Shown: positions 23,630-34,634, numbered from the stretch's first letter. The stretch is DNA of 64,000 nt from Alnus glutinosa (GCF_958979055.1 NC_084895.1:18956501-19020500), one strand, 5' to 3'. Translations and numbers: made by a program. The notes: generated from the sequence alone by a model not told the origin.

Positions 23630-23920
23630 GTGTCGGTCGGGTGGGCCGGTCGTCTTGGTGGGAGGAGCTCGGTTGGTGGGCCGTTTGGTGGGCAGCGGTC
23701 GGTCCGTTGGACGATGGAGATGTACGGTGGAGAGGAGAAGATTTGGGAAGTGCCGGAGCTGGTGGGCGGTGAAGAGTAGTGGTCGGCGAACTGCAGTGGG
23801 CGGTGGAGATGGGGCGAGTTTTGTACGGTGGAGAGGGGAAGATTTGGGAAGTGGCCGGAGCTGGTGGGTGGTGAAGAGCAGTGGCCGGCAAACTGCAGTG
23901 GGCGGTGAGATGGGGTGAGT
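23630..23920. repeat. Subterminal GC-rich tandem repeats, right MULE arm
   Basis: Repeated GGCGGTGGAGATG, GGTGGAGAGGGGAAGATTTG and AAGTGGCCGGAGCTGGTGGG units, broadly the inverse of the left arm at 8838-9110. The frames in both directions across this block are repeat artefacts. Confidence 0.7.
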
Positions 23921-24118
23921 TTTGAGAGGATTTTGAAATTTTGGGATGAAAGTTTTTTGAAAATGGGGGGAAGAAAATGGCAGATGCGTTTTCTATACAC
24001 CATAGAATTTTTGTTTTTTTTTTTTAATCAAAGAATAAAAAATAAATGGTGCCACGTAGGACGAGGGTCGGACGAGGGTCTGACCCTCGTCCTCCGTATA
24101 GACGAACTCAGCTGAATG

Positions 24119-24578
24119 ACTGTGCTAGAATTAGTTGAAAGGAGGTTAATCTTGTTTTCTGGACAATAATGATCATTATAAAGAACAAAGATCTAGGGTT
24201 CGTTTGGGTTTGTGATTTCAAAAAGTGCGATTTAAAATCACAATTTTAAAATGTACGATTTGAAAAAAATGATCTTTAAAAACGCAGTTAAGCGTTGGCA
24301 AAATCGCAGTTTACCATTTAAAATCGCAAATTAACCTTTAAAATTCTGCGTTTTTAAAAAAGCACCATCTTATCTACGATTTGGAAAAACAGATTTTCTG
24401 TGTTTTGAAATCGTAATTTTTAAAAACACAGTTGTCAAACGATTTATGTTCTGCGATTTGGTTTAAAATCGCACTTATTGTCTATAAAATTGCAATCTCA
24501 AACGCACCCCTATTCAGATTGAAAATTATAAAATTCTGTCATTTTCCCATGCAGCGACCAAAAAGGCAAACAATATTG
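24119..24578. other. Continuation of MDH-A upstream sequence, with a MITE
   Basis: After the MULE, sequence equivalent to the units B and C upstream region resumes (AGTTGAAAGGAGGTTAATC; TTCTGTCATTTTCCCATGC). It is interrupted at 24196-24509 by a MITE and stops at about 24578, where the next element begins. Confidence 0.7.
24196..24509. mobile_element. MITE, GCGTTTG family, copy 2
   Basis: The left end AGGGTTCGTTTGGGTTTGTG and the right end in reverse complement GGGGTGCGTTTGAGATTGCA are inverted repeats, with many internal GCGATTT/AAATCGC segments. Units B and C lack it between AAAGATCT and ATTGAAAAT. Confidence 0.7.
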
Positions 24579-24754
24579 AAGGAGAAATGCTAAACATGAG
24601 ACTTTCTTCTGTCTCTCATGTCCGTCTCTTTCCAGCGTGTCACTGCATTTAATTAAATAAATGAAAGCATTTCTCTACTTTGACAGACCCAGACCCGCGT
24701 TTTCAACATTTCCCCCCAAAATTTTCCCCCTTGCTCTTTCCCTCAAACATCTCC

Positions 24755-25045
24755 TTCCCCCATATCCGGCCGATCTCCTCCTTCTCCGGCGCTCCGACCG
24801 CAAATTTGCCCATCTCCACCGCCGACCGATATCCCCCCATTTTCCGACAGATCTCCTCCCTTTTCCGGCGCCGACCGCAAATCTGCCCATCTTCACCATA
24901 GGACTGAGCTCCCCCCATTTTCCGGCAGATCTCCTCCCTCTTCCGGCGCCGACCCATGATTTCTGCCAGTCTCCACCGCTGACCGAGCTCTCCACTTCCT
25001 TCGCCGACTGAGCTCTCAATTTTCGGCGCCGACCGATCTCAGCCC
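24755..25045. repeat. GC-rich tandem repeats, left arm of Pack-MULE
   Basis: Units of about 75 bp containing CCCCCCATTTTCCG(A/G)CAGAT and CTCCTCCCTTTTCCGGCGCC recur about three times. The long frames in both directions are a by-product. An AG/GTATCC donor-like junction follows at about 25054. Confidence 0.7.
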
Positions 25046-25054
25046 GTCTCCAAG

Positions 25055-25738
25055 GTATCCATTTTTACTTCTTGCTTCTATCTATCTTTGACTTATTGCC
25101 CTTGTCACTGTTAACATGAAGGCACCACAACAGATAAACAAGAGAAAATGGGCGTTTAGGGTGAGATTTGTTTTCTTTTGTTTTGCATTTGATCGAAAAT
25201 GGGTGTGAAAGGTGAGATTTTTTGGATCCTCTGTATTCATATAGCTATCTATATAATAGTAGACGTACTATACATGTAAAATACATATCTATATATGTAT
25301 TATATTCTTTTCTTTTTCTGGAAAAGAAAGTCTTTGGGCCCTCTGTATTGGTGTTTATGGGGAAAAAAGAGTGTTGCTGCTTAATAGGTCCTCTGTATTG
25401 GTGTTTAGGGGAAAGTTTTATTTTTGTGTTATGTAATAAACGTCATTTGCTAGGCCCTCATTTTGTTATTGGACTGTTGATCTTGACTTTCTAATTCTCG
25501 AAGAAAAATGATCTCACCACTAGTTCTGGATGAGCTTTGTCAGAGATTTATTTTCAAAGAATTTCCAAGCCATGAGTAAATCTGATGCTCACTTGAAACT
25601 GTAGATGAGTTTTTGTGGCTATACCAAATCGTGTGCATTGGGTGCTACCTTTACAATTGCCTATGGTGGATGGCTGTTTTTTTTTATCTATCTCTTGTAC
25701 ATAAGCTGTTAATGTGAGTGAATGTTGCAACTCTCAAG
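25055..25738. other. Pack-MULE internal sequence, no gene seen
   Basis: T-rich, intron-like sequence between the GC-rich leader and the ClpP fragment. Nothing coding was recognised. Confidence 0.4.
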
Positions 25739-25740
25739 AT

Positions 25741-26211
25741 ATGCAGAAAATTGACAAAATGTATGCTGCTTTTACTGGCCAACCTCTAGAGAAAATGCAA
25801 CAATACACTGAAAGGGATCGTTTCCTGTCTGTTTTTGAGGTAATGTGCTTAGCCTTTCTTCATTGTAGTTAAATGAGAAATGGATATGGCTAATATAATG
25901 GAAAGGGAAATGTTTGTAAGCTGTCTGCATCGCTAGAATTTTAATGGCCAAGTAACTGGTACCTTATAAATATTGCTTTTGAGTTATCACAATGACTGTA
26001 CACCCTGAAAACTCAAAATTCAGAGCCCATTATAATGAAAAAGCTTCCATTTTCTGCTTCTTTTTTATCCCAGCTTCCTTGGCAACTGACTACTGCTTTA
26101 GTACATAATTAGACCACTGAAAACCACTAAAGTTTTTCTTGCTCTTGCTGCCTCTTATTGCAGGCTATGGAGTTTGGACTTATCGGTGGCATGTTAGAAA
26201 TAGAATATTGA
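25741..26211 (+). pseudogene. Captured 3' end of a ClpP protease gene
   Basis: Two exons with an intact GT-AG intron: 25741-25839 (MQKIDKMYAAFTGQPLEK, then QQYTERDRFLSVFE) and 26164-26211 (AMEFGLIGGMLEIEY, stop). The TGQPLEK, ERDRFLS and EAMEFGLI(D/G)G pattern is the C-terminal part of ClpP, the serine protease subunit of the plastid or mitochondrial Clp complex. The catalytic Ser, His and Asp lie upstream and are missing. A Gly stands where the family usually has Asp (LIGG). About 480 bp of likely 3' untranslated sequence follows. The native donor gene would be nuclear. This is a fragment, not a working protease. Confidence 0.75.
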
Positions 26212-27026
26212 ATTCATGATTCTCTACCAAACCATCTTATGCCTTCATAACATCATACTGCAATTTGCTATCAAACTGACAGACCCGGGTTGCCTTCAAT
26301 GATAATTTGCCCATGATATATGTCAAGGGTGCTTGTACCAGAGATTGCCCACATGTATAAGACTGACCAGGCCAAGTAAGAAGCCACTGCATGCAGCTGG
26401 ACCCAGAAGTATGCTATGGGATGATCGTTGTTAAGACGGCAGATTTGGATTTTGCATTACGAAGGAATGTGTAATCATGCCTTTGTTTTCTCTTCCTGTT
26501 GCTAGTTGTTTATTTTAGGGGTGTTGGGAGAAGATTGAGGTGGGGCTAGCATTTTGGTCAGAACAATTCTCTGCTGTCAATTTGTATAACCGAAGGTGGG
26601 AACAGTTTATGCACACTTGTTTGAAGCTGTTATCTCTGGCAATGTAGAAATATTCACTAGTGTATTGCAAACTCATTTGAAGTTGCAACATAATTAAGCA
26701 AATTAGTATTGGTTGATGGGTTCTATTTTTCTAAAATTGCAATTGGTTAACAAAACCTGATAAAAAATAAAAAGGTTTTATATTACATGCAACTAACCTA
26801 TCACACACACAATTGTTTAAACAACTCAAAAACATATAACGGACTAAACATTACGTTAAATACCATTCATTAACAGCGAGTAAACTATCATACTACATCC
26901 AACCAGAAGTTTAATGAAATGAACTGTCATATTACATTCAACCAAGTTTACTAGATTTGTTCACCAATCACAAAATAAATTCCTCTACCAAAGAAAAAAA
27001 AAAACCAAGTGACCACATTACAATCA
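26212..27026. other. ClpP 3' flank and AT-rich filler
   Basis: The first roughly 480 bp read like the 3' untranslated region of the captured ClpP gene. The rest is AT-rich with no recognisable coding or repeat structure. Confidence 0.4.
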
Positions 27027-27356
27027 TTAACTATCTGTCTTTCTTCTATCGTCTAGGACTTTTAGGAGTTCCATTATTTTCATCTCGTATGTAGTCATTT
27101 CATTTTTAGCCCATGCAAAAAAATCATAATCACCCTTTTTCTGCATGACAAAGAAAGAGTAAAAAATGTCATCACCTACTAGCGAACAAAGTATAACACA
27201 ATATTAATTTAAAAAAGTACCTTATAATTTTCACAGTCATACCACTTTTCTGGCAGTAGTGGTATCAGTCCAAAAATACCTTACACGTGCAGCAACTCCA
27301 CAATAACATAACGGACGTACACTTGACGCACTTGATGCATCACTATTTACTGACAT
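27027..27356 (-). pseudogene. Captured GRF-type zinc-finger gene fragment
   Basis: Exon 1 (27356-27221) starts MSVNSDASSASSVRP, followed by LCYCGVAARVRYFWTDT, and a one-base insertion shifts frame at about 27250 before what would read KWYDCENYK. Exon 2 (27140-27027) reads KKGDYDFFAWAKNEM and ends KVLDDRRKTDS, stop. CYCGxxAxxxxxWTD...GRxFxxCxNY is the GRF zinc-finger pattern as I remember it; such small plant proteins are common and mostly uncharacterised. The intron has GT-AG borders. It lies in opposite orientation to the ClpP piece. Confidence 0.65.
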
Positions 27357-27824
27357 TTTGGCGTGCCTATGCAAAAGACCCAAATAAAACCTCAAAGAAT
27401 ATCATCCAACCAACCAATCTAAGTATGCAAGTATGTCAAACAATCACTGGTTAAAAGAATATCATAATAAAGAATAAACAAACCCCCAAATGAATATTAG
27501 AATATCATTAAACACGTAGATAAAGAAGACAAGTAAATAGTAGCAAAAGTGAAGCCTTGTAAATATCCAAATGAAAATACAGCTAGGGTTCTTTTTATGT
27601 TATGGGCTACAATCATAACATACTAGTTTGAGACTACAATCAGGATCAACCTCCATAAAATATTTATGGCAACTAAAAAAAAAAAAAAACAAAAACAAAC
27701 AAATTAACAACAAAATTTAGGGAGGACTTTTTTATTTTATTTTATTTTTTAACTGTCTTATCCAACACTGGTATTCATTAAAAACATCCAACGAAATGAT
27801 ATTTTGGATTTCTCTTCTCCCCCA

Positions 27825-28283
27825 CAAATCAGCCTGAGAAATAATCACCATACAGGTTAGGCATCACCAATACATCAAAAAGTGCTGGATTCTTCCCAAG
27901 CTGTGTATGGAAAAACCAAAATTAAGTTTTAATCCATACATAAAAATGAAAAATGCACAACATATCTTGAGTGAATCTTGTAGAGTATAATATTGCAAGA
28001 AAATCTATATGCACACGCATCAAATTCAACAACATTCATAGAGTGAATCTTGTCTACACCATCATACAGCAATTGTCAATGACACTTCCTCGTATTTAAT
28101 CTCAGGGTACTTCTCTGCAACCTCATGACAACACTGATAGTGAAGAAAACTGAAGTTAACATGACATTTATTGGTTAAACAAGTAAGAATCTCTAATCTA
28201 TGGCATCTACTAGTGCAGACCTTTAGGAAAAGACCATCAGTTTTCTGCATAATGTTGGCTTTGTGTATTGCAGAAACCATCAA
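27825..28283 (-). pseudogene. Captured NAD-isocitrate dehydrogenase fragment
   Basis: Three exon pieces on the minus strand: 28283-28221 (VSAIHKANIMQKTDGLFLK), 28133-28060 (CCHEVAEKYPEIKYEEV, then one extra base that shifts frame before IDNCCM), and 27900-27825 (LGKNPALFDVLVMPNLYGD, then broken). These match the central part of the mitochondrial NAD-dependent isocitrate dehydrogenase subunits of the TCA cycle. Splice sites at 28219-28220 (GT) and before 28133 and 27900 (AG) are intact. The first and last thirds of the gene are absent. It is a decayed capture. Confidence 0.8.
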
Positions 28284-29037
28284 TTTTCATATTTTATCAG
28301 CAACCAAACAAACGCGGCAACTACTCACTACTTAGAACCTACTTAATTACCAAATCAATTCACTAAAATCACTAAATCCTTTTTTCTATTTTCTTTTTTT
28401 CCTTGTTGTGGGGAGGGGGGCAATCAACAATGATTTATAAATAGATGTATATTTTCCAGAATAAAAAGTACCCTATATAAATATCCAGTAAATGGAGAGA
28501 AGAGCATGCAGAAATATATATGATATTATGACTCATATATGATATAATTTGAGAGATAATAAATTGATAAAGGGAAAGAAAGGGATTGTCAAAACCTCAC
28601 ATTACCAACATAAATGGATCGAGCATCCACTTCCTCCTTTTCAGCCAGAGTTGCAGAAGTGCCGGATGAATCTTCATAAATATTCAAAAAGAGCATATTT
28701 ATTAACTAAATATTACAAAAATTCTTACTTAAAGAGTCAAATCCTGCCATAAAAATTAAATTATGCATCAGACAACATACATGCCATATGTGGTTCAAAA
28801 TGAAAATCAACAAGGATGTACATCAATTCAAAGGTCTCTATTAAAATACCAGCAATTAAGTTCTTAAGATTACTGTAGATTGGACGGCTGCATCTGATTG
28901 CTTTGCTTCGACTTCTCTAATTGACTACTAAGATTTACTGCATTTGGAGACTAGAATTGGTGTTTTAGTATTTTTGATTTTAGGTAAAAAAAAAATGGGA
29001 AAAGGGAATATGGCAGATTTGTGAGAGAGAAGGGAAG

Positions 29038-29040
<3 letters not shown>
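28284..29040. other. Pack-MULE internal sequence, no gene seen
   Basis: AT-rich sequence with short open frames only. Nothing recognised. Confidence 0.4.

Positions 29041-29091
<51 letters not shown>
29041..29091. repeat. (GA)n microsatellite
   Basis: A pure GA tract at the start of the GC-rich right arm of the Pack-MULE. Confidence 0.95.
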
Positions 29092-29094
<3 letters not shown>

Positions 29095-29545
29095 ACCGTA
29101 GAGTCGGAGATCTGCAGTGGTCGGTTCTGGCGCTCCTCGTCAGCGCTTGGTCTGCTGGTTCAGAGAGAGAGAGAGGATCTCGGTTTGCTGAGAGAGAGAA
29201 CTAGACGAGGGACGGTGTCGGCCGGTGGGGGAAACGGTGGTCTGCAGATCTCCGTGAGAAATGGGTCGCTGGTCTGAAAGAGAGTCTTGCTGGGACGGTG
29301 TTGGTCGGAAGAGATGGAGATGGGTCGCGGGCGCCGTTCGTCGATCTGCTGGGTCGCGAGTGAAGATCGATGGCCTGTGGTAGGGAGGAGGAGATTTGGA
29401 AATGGGGAAAATTTTGAAAATGAAACCAAAATGTCGATCCCCACGTTTTCAACTTGTTTTTTTTTTTTAAAAAAAAATAAAAAAAAAAATGACATGTGAA
29501 AAAAAGACGGAAGAGAGACGGAGGAAAAACGCATATGTAGAAGCT

Positions 29546-29839
29546 CTCGAGGAAGAGATAGAGAGAGAGTTGTTGAAATATATATATATATATATATATA
29601 TATAGTGGTGTAATAAAGAGAGAAAATCCGGACTAGGAAGCAGGATCGAAGAGTAACGACAATCGAGGATAGAGATAAGAGTGATGATTATGATGATGAT
29701 GGTGATGAGACTACAACCTTTTCAGTTTGTCACCATGGAAAAGTTCGTTTGTTACTCAGAACCTTCCACGTTACTTTTTTTATTTTTTATTTTATTATTA
29801 AAGCAACCCAATAACAATCTTTATCTTAGGCTTAGCTTC
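29546..29839. other. Spacer between Pack-MULE and R copy 2
   Basis: Contains a (TA)n tract (29580-29602), a GATGAT-rich stretch (29681-29712) and AT-rich sequence. No gene is seen. The exon-1-like MDH piece found here in units B and C is not recognisable in unit A. Confidence 0.5.
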
Positions 29840-30319
29840 TTTAATGCTGTCGTTAAAAAATTAACAAATGACATTAGCTCTTATTGCTAAAAAATTAATC
29901 ATATTCAAGCTGCTATTTACTTTATTTTTTATTTTTTATTTTTAATTTAGTTAATAGTATTTTTAATGTTTTTGGAACATCATGCAAACGCTATGACATA
30001 TTCAACCGTAGAGCCAAGGATAAGAGGGGGCAAATGCCCATTATGGCCTTGGCTTGAATATAAAATTAAATCTAAAGAGACATAAAGATATGAGTAGGAG
30101 TTCTTGGTATGGTGCACTTGTTAGTTTTATTCATATGTTCTCTTTCAGCTATCAATGTGATTGAAACTATTATATATAGAAGATGGCTTATACTCTAAAT
30201 ACAGAGCAGAAGCAAATATTCTAATTCATTCGATTCAAACTTCTAAATTTGCTTCCGATTATCATTAGATGAAAAATGTTTTGAAATTACATGAGTTATC
30301 TCAAACATTATGATGATTA

Positions 30320-30523
30320 GGTCAAGATATAGTGAATACAATGAAGTTGGTTAAACTTTCAAAACAGCGTTTACAAGCTATAAGAGATGAAACGTGAAAC
30401 TCTTTCTTTGAAGAAGTTAATGTATTTTGTGCCAAAAACAATATTTTTGTTCCCAATATGGATGATTTATACCAAATGCGGTCACGACGAAAAGTTTTAA
30501 GCATGAAAACTTCATATCATTAT
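30320..30523 (+). pseudogene. hAT/ZMYM1-like transposase fragment, copy 2
   Basis: Same peptide as at 520-723 (VNVFCAKNNIFVPNMDDLYQ), with the same in-frame TGA after RDE(T). The shared stop shows the fragment was already dead before the R block was duplicated. Confidence 0.6.
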
Positions 30524-30980
30524 TGTAATGCCTCCAAATTATAATTCCAATAGAAACATATTGGGACGCTACTAACTACATTAATCCTTAATTGCGCAGA
30601 AAATTAGCATAATATGTAATCATTATACAAAAGCCTGAATAGCAAACAATTTAGAACTTTTACCCTTACTCTAATACAAATACACCAAAGCTCTAGTTAA
30701 CCATGGAATGGTATGACCAATACATAACTTGTCTAATCAATGATAGCTACATAAAGTAATGAGAACTTACATTTCATTTTTACCCACAAACTTACATATA
30801 ATAATGATAATTATCGTGGTATGATTAGTGTAGCTATCTTGCTATTTGGTAAGTGAAAATTCTTCTATTTTATGCTCTCCAATGAGAGTACAATATTCCA
30901 TTGTGTTTCCATTTCATCCAAATGCGAAAGGGTGACGTGTCGTAGAATCATTACAAGTTAATTTTCCTCGGGGCGTTACA
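30524..30980. mobile_element. LTR-like element, TGTAAYGCC family, copy 2
   Basis: TGTAATGCCTCC to GGGCGTTACA, 457 bp, same position in the R block as copy 1. Confidence 0.55.
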
Positions 30981-31778
30981 ATAAGCCCATGATTATTATT
31001 TGTACATGGAAGTCATGTTATACGATGCAATTAACCGTTGTCTTTTACATGCATGCAATTATAAAAACTTATAGGATACATCATACCTTTTTCAATATCC
31101 TATTTTCACAAATGGAGTTCATAATTCTATAAAATGTTTCATGTAAGTAAAAAGCATGCATGTTTGATATATAAAATAAGAATGCCAAAAGAAAGTGATA
31201 ATAGTATCCATATGAGTTTCACTTACCTCGATCGTAATGATTTCCTTTGTAAGAAAAATTCTCAACAATGTCTTCTATGAAAAACCCTAATGTTATAAGG
31301 TTTTATCGGACAAAACACCTACCTTAAACCTCAAAAATTGACAAAACAACATGCTAGACCAAGGGGTGATTGATCGCCCCTCAGTGGTGATCCCTGCTCA
31401 GCCATATCACTCCCTAACCCCCTTAGAAAAAAATCCTCTCAACCCCGGTGAGGCCTCTAGAGGCCCTAGGACTTTAAAAAGATCATCCTAAACCATTATC
31501 TAAGACCTCAAACCCCCAAAAACAAACATTTGTACATTGATTACGAAAGGGTTCACAACTCAATAAACAACCACAAAGAAATAATAAACCCCAACAACAT
31601 ATTTGTAATTTTAATACCCCGTTTGGACACGTGGGACACGTGGAATGATGGAACGGTACAACGTAGCACAAAACGATTGATTGGTGCACTAAAAGATCAA
31701 TTTGTTATAGTTTGCGTGCTTTTGGACATAACTTTTCAACATAAAACTTGTGGGAAAGACCTTATTTAAGGGCATAGG

Positions 31779-32371
31779 TGTAACAACCCATCCCTAACGA
31801 CATAATATTGTTTGATTTTGACTTCCTTGAACCAAACTTCTCAGGAGGTCACCCATTATGTTATTACTTTAATATAAGCACGATTAATTGCGGAAATCTG
31901 ATAGGTCTATCATGGCTTTAAAATGTGTTGTGCTAAGAAGGGTGTGAATATATATACAAGCACATCCTCATTCTCATACCCAGGCAATGTGGGGAGTCAC
32001 AATCACCCCATCTTGGGACCCAATGTCCCCACTGGTGGGATCACCCCATTCTTAGCGTCGTAGCGAGTGCCTGCTTGTGACCCTCATAGACTTCTACATG
32101 CCCTCCATCTTAGGCTGGGTAATGGCTCCAATACAATTTGTAACGACCCACCCCGAACAATACAATATTGTCTGCTTTTAGCTTTCTTGAATCAGACTTT
32201 TCAGGAGGTCACCCATCATAATACTACTCTCGCATAAGCACGCTTAACTGCAAAGTTCTAATATGTTCATGGTCATCACGGTTTTTCAAACGCATTATCT
32301 CAATGAGGGTACGAATATACATATAAGCACATTCTCATTCCCATACCCAAGCGATGTGGGACAGCATATAT
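31779..32371 (-). mobile_element. Cassandra-type TRIM with 5S rRNA-like LTRs
   Basis: Two LTR-like copies (31779-32001 and 32139 to about 32371) flank a middle of about 137 bp. Each contains, in reverse complement, a piece of plant 5S rRNA. The clearest is 32195-32260, whose complement includes GTTAAGCGTGCTT and GCGAGAGTAGTA followed by GATGGGTGACCTCC. LTRs carrying 5S sequence define Cassandra. Sense orientation of the 5S piece puts the element on the minus strand. Beside one LTR the minus strand has a degenerate TATTGGAGCC primer site. No coding capacity is expected. Confidence 0.8.
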
Positions 32372-32730
32372 ACCAACCGTGGTTATGACGAAAAGCTTAA
32401 AGTATGAAAACTTCATATCATTACTGTAACGCCTCCAAGTTATAAATCCAAATAGAAATATATTAGGACCATAATAACTACACTAATCCTTAATTACACA
32501 ATGAAAATCAACATAATACGAGTATTATACAAAAGTCTGAGCAACGAAAAAATTTAAAACTTTTACCCTTTTTCTAATATAAATATACCAAGGCTCTAGT
32601 TAACCATAAATTGATATGAACATTACATAACTTGTTTAATCAATAATAGTTACATAACATTTCTCATAAACTAATGAGAACTTTACATATCATTCTTATC
32701 CACAAACTTACAAATAACCGTAGTATTCTA
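32372..32730. repeat. Partial extra R segment
   Basis: Starts with the end of the hAT-like piece (ACGAAAAGCTTAAAGTATGA), then TGTAACGCCTCCAAG at 32425, a third copy of the LTR-like element. It is truncated at about 32720 without the GGCGTTACA end. Confidence 0.6.
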
Positions 32731-33600
32731 TAGTTCATAGTCGGTGATGGGATTTGACGATCCCTTTGATAACATAATAACATATCAATCATAATGATTT
32801 GTCTTGATGATGGAGCCCGAAACTTCTGATTGATATGTTGGTGTAGTTATAATGCATTGAACTGGAGCACGCGAGTTGTTATTCCATAAACTACTGCCAA
32901 TTGAATAACTTGAACTCAAGATTGCTTATAGCATTGATTCTAAATCCTGAGAGGAATGTAAACTCAAATGTGAAGTGTAAGTCACTTTGATACATTTAGG
33001 AGTGAAATCATTCATTTTCAAAATATCATTGTGTTGCGTAATTACAGGTAGTATTGTGAGAACACTACTATTCAAGATAGAATCCATAATCATTGTGGGA
33101 ATTGATTATTCTAAGTCTTAAGCTTGATCATTTTAGTAAAGAGTTACTAAAATTAATTGTACTCAATGAGATATGATTTCAATAGTATGAGAATAATCAA
33201 GAAATTAAATTGGGGATTAAAAGATTAAGAGATAATGAAATAAAGTGACAATAGATTTCTCTTTGGCTTTAATTTCACTATTCATATTTCAGGGAGGGGT
33301 CAAACGCAATTATAAGAAGTCAATGGACCTCTTGATTAAATCAAAATAAATACTAGATAAAAATTACAACTTTTTAGTGGAATAAATTATAATTAATGGT
33401 AACCTAGAACAAATCATAAGATGATAAGTTTCTTAGGCCTATTGGAGCTAGTCATTTATTTTCCCTCTAAGTTCCTGCTCAAGCTAATTATTGGGCTTGT
33501 CAAAATTTCATAGGAGTGCTACTCCATATAGTGGCTGAACACCAATTCCTTGTGGTGGTCGAATTCCTAGTGTCCCAAGGACTTGTTCTCCAAGTTTAGG
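32731..33600. other. Unassigned sequence in unit B
   Basis: AT-rich with no convincing reading frame. Its end (GAGGTATATATAAGGCGGTG at about 33615) looks like a TATA region and could belong to an old LTR, but no borders were found. Unit C has different sequence here. Confidence 0.3.
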
Positions 33601-33779
33601 ACTCTAGGTTAAGAGGTATATATAAGGCGGTGTTATGCAATATAACCCACATAATTAGAATTGATAAGAAGATCAAAAGATCTATAAGAGAAACCCTAGC
33701 CTTAGCCATGCATCACAAAGAGAAAACCCTATCCGCCTATCACCAAGCTATGCGATCATATATACCTTCTTCTCTTTCA

Positions 33780-34162
33780 TGTTTTGAAAAATTTGGTGCT
33801 ATGTTTATATGAAGCTTGCTCCTTGGTAATCTTCTGTAGTTTTTGATGTGATTATTTCACATGCATGTTCCCAACCGTTAGTTAGGCTTGTATCTAATTT
33901 GCTGTTCTTAATGAAAATGGGCATGAGAATTGCAACTTACTTGAAGTGTGTGGTGGATTGGGCTTTCTTAAAGTAGCCTTAGTGTGTTTGGCATAAATTT
34001 TTGAAAGGAGAAAGGGGATGAATGGATTGATATGATATAAAGGTGGGTTGATGTGACATAAATATGAAATGCGTTCTAAATTTTGTGAGGAAAAGGTGAA
34101 AAAGTTATTTGTTAATATGTGAAGAAAGAAGTTCAACTTTTTTGAATAGAAAAGAGAAAGGA
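33780..34162. repeat. Spacer shared by units B and C (left part)
   Basis: From CTTGCTCCTTGGTAATCTTC to the Pack-MULE border this matches 51701-52175, apart from the 207 bp insertion there. It resumes at 36648-37700, matching 52176-53160. Confidence 0.75.
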
Positions 34163-34427
34163 GAAAAGACACTTTGCCCCCCTATTTTATCCATGGTCTG
34201 GCAATAAACCCCCTAATGTATTAAAATTGTTAGATGACCCTCCCGAACTTGCCAACGTGTGGCAAAATTTACCTTCCGTCCACTCACTCGTCTGTTTGAA
34301 CGGAAAGTTAGTCATGTGCAACTCACGTGACCATTTAAGCAAAAATCATTCCAAAATTGCCCACCTATTAAACGCAGCGTTTCAGTATTTGTTCATGTGA
34401 AAGTCGTCTTCAAGCCTCCCAACACCT

Positions 34428-34634
34428 TTAACTAGGTTCTTCATGCACAGAAACTCGAAACTCCACGTACGTCTTCTCCACCTTCCGATCAACATCGTGC
34501 AGGAAAACTTGAGTCGCACAGGATCCCTTCCTATTCCTCGCCATGACAGCCGTCGAGAGTATCGCGCTTATCTGACCTGGCGCCTCCGCGAAGTATCCAC
34601 ACAGCACTTCGATCATGATCATGTCACGGTCCAA
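34428..34634 (-). other. Unidentified open stretch inside Pack-MULE
   Basis: A 68-codon frame with balanced codon use (MARNRKGSCATQVFLHDVDR internal). It may be another captured piece. I do not recognise it, and it may be chance. Confidence 0.25.

Larger units (their letters stand above)
8671..24109 (+). mobile_element. Mutator-like transposon (MULE), 15.4 kb with nested insertions
   Basis: The left end GAGTTCGTCAATACGGAGGA matches the reverse complement of the right end, GAGTTCGTCTATACGGAGGA. Similarity continues through ACGAGGGTCAGACCCTCGT and TACGTGGCACCATTT for roughly 100 bp, with one 11 bp duplication in the right arm. AGCTGAATG occurs at 8662-8670 and 24110-24118, a perfect 9 bp target duplication. 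Units B and C have the same site unfilled (GCTGAATGATAGTTC at about 46348 and 58092). Inside are GC-rich subterminal repeats, a FAR1-type MULE transposase, two LTR-like insertions and host-gene pieces. Without the two nested insertions it would be about 7.9 kb. The transposase is broken, so the copy is not autonomous now. Confidence 0.9.
24580..29545. mobile_element. Probable Pack-MULE with three host-gene fragments
   Basis: The left end (AAATGCTAAACATGAGACTTT through TCTGTCTCTCATGTCCGTC) aligns loosely with the reverse complement of the right end (AGCTTCTACATATGCG through CTCCGTCTCTCTTCCGTC). Both arms then have a GAAAACG(C/T)GG-like stretch and GC-rich tandem repeats, as in the neighbouring MULE. 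Between them are fragments of ClpP (plus strand), a GRF zinc-finger gene (minus) and NAD-isocitrate dehydrogenase (minus), with introns retained. No transposase and no clean 9 bp duplication were found, so the exact ends are approximate. Confidence 0.65.
29840..31778. repeat. R block, copy 2 (unit B)
   Basis: Closely similar to 40-1960, including the hAT-like piece (30320-30523), the TGTAAYGCC LTR-like element (30524-30980) and the GATCGCCCCTCAGTGGTGAT tail. It runs into a Cassandra TRIM at 31779, at the same junction (TTATTTAAGGGCATAGG) as R copy 3. Confidence 0.75.

Noticed and set aside
23485-25019. Pro- and Gly-rich frames in MULE and Pack-MULE arms
   Set aside because: They follow subterminal tandem repeats and are open in several frames at once.
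9500-29602. CRISPR-like or other spaced repeat array
   Set aside because: The tandem units are contiguous or are simple microsatellites, with no unique spacers, and the DNA is plant nuclear.
31834-32260. Functional 5S rRNA gene
   Set aside because: Only part of 5S is present, with mismatches, and it sits inside paired TRIM LTRs. This is the Cassandra signature.
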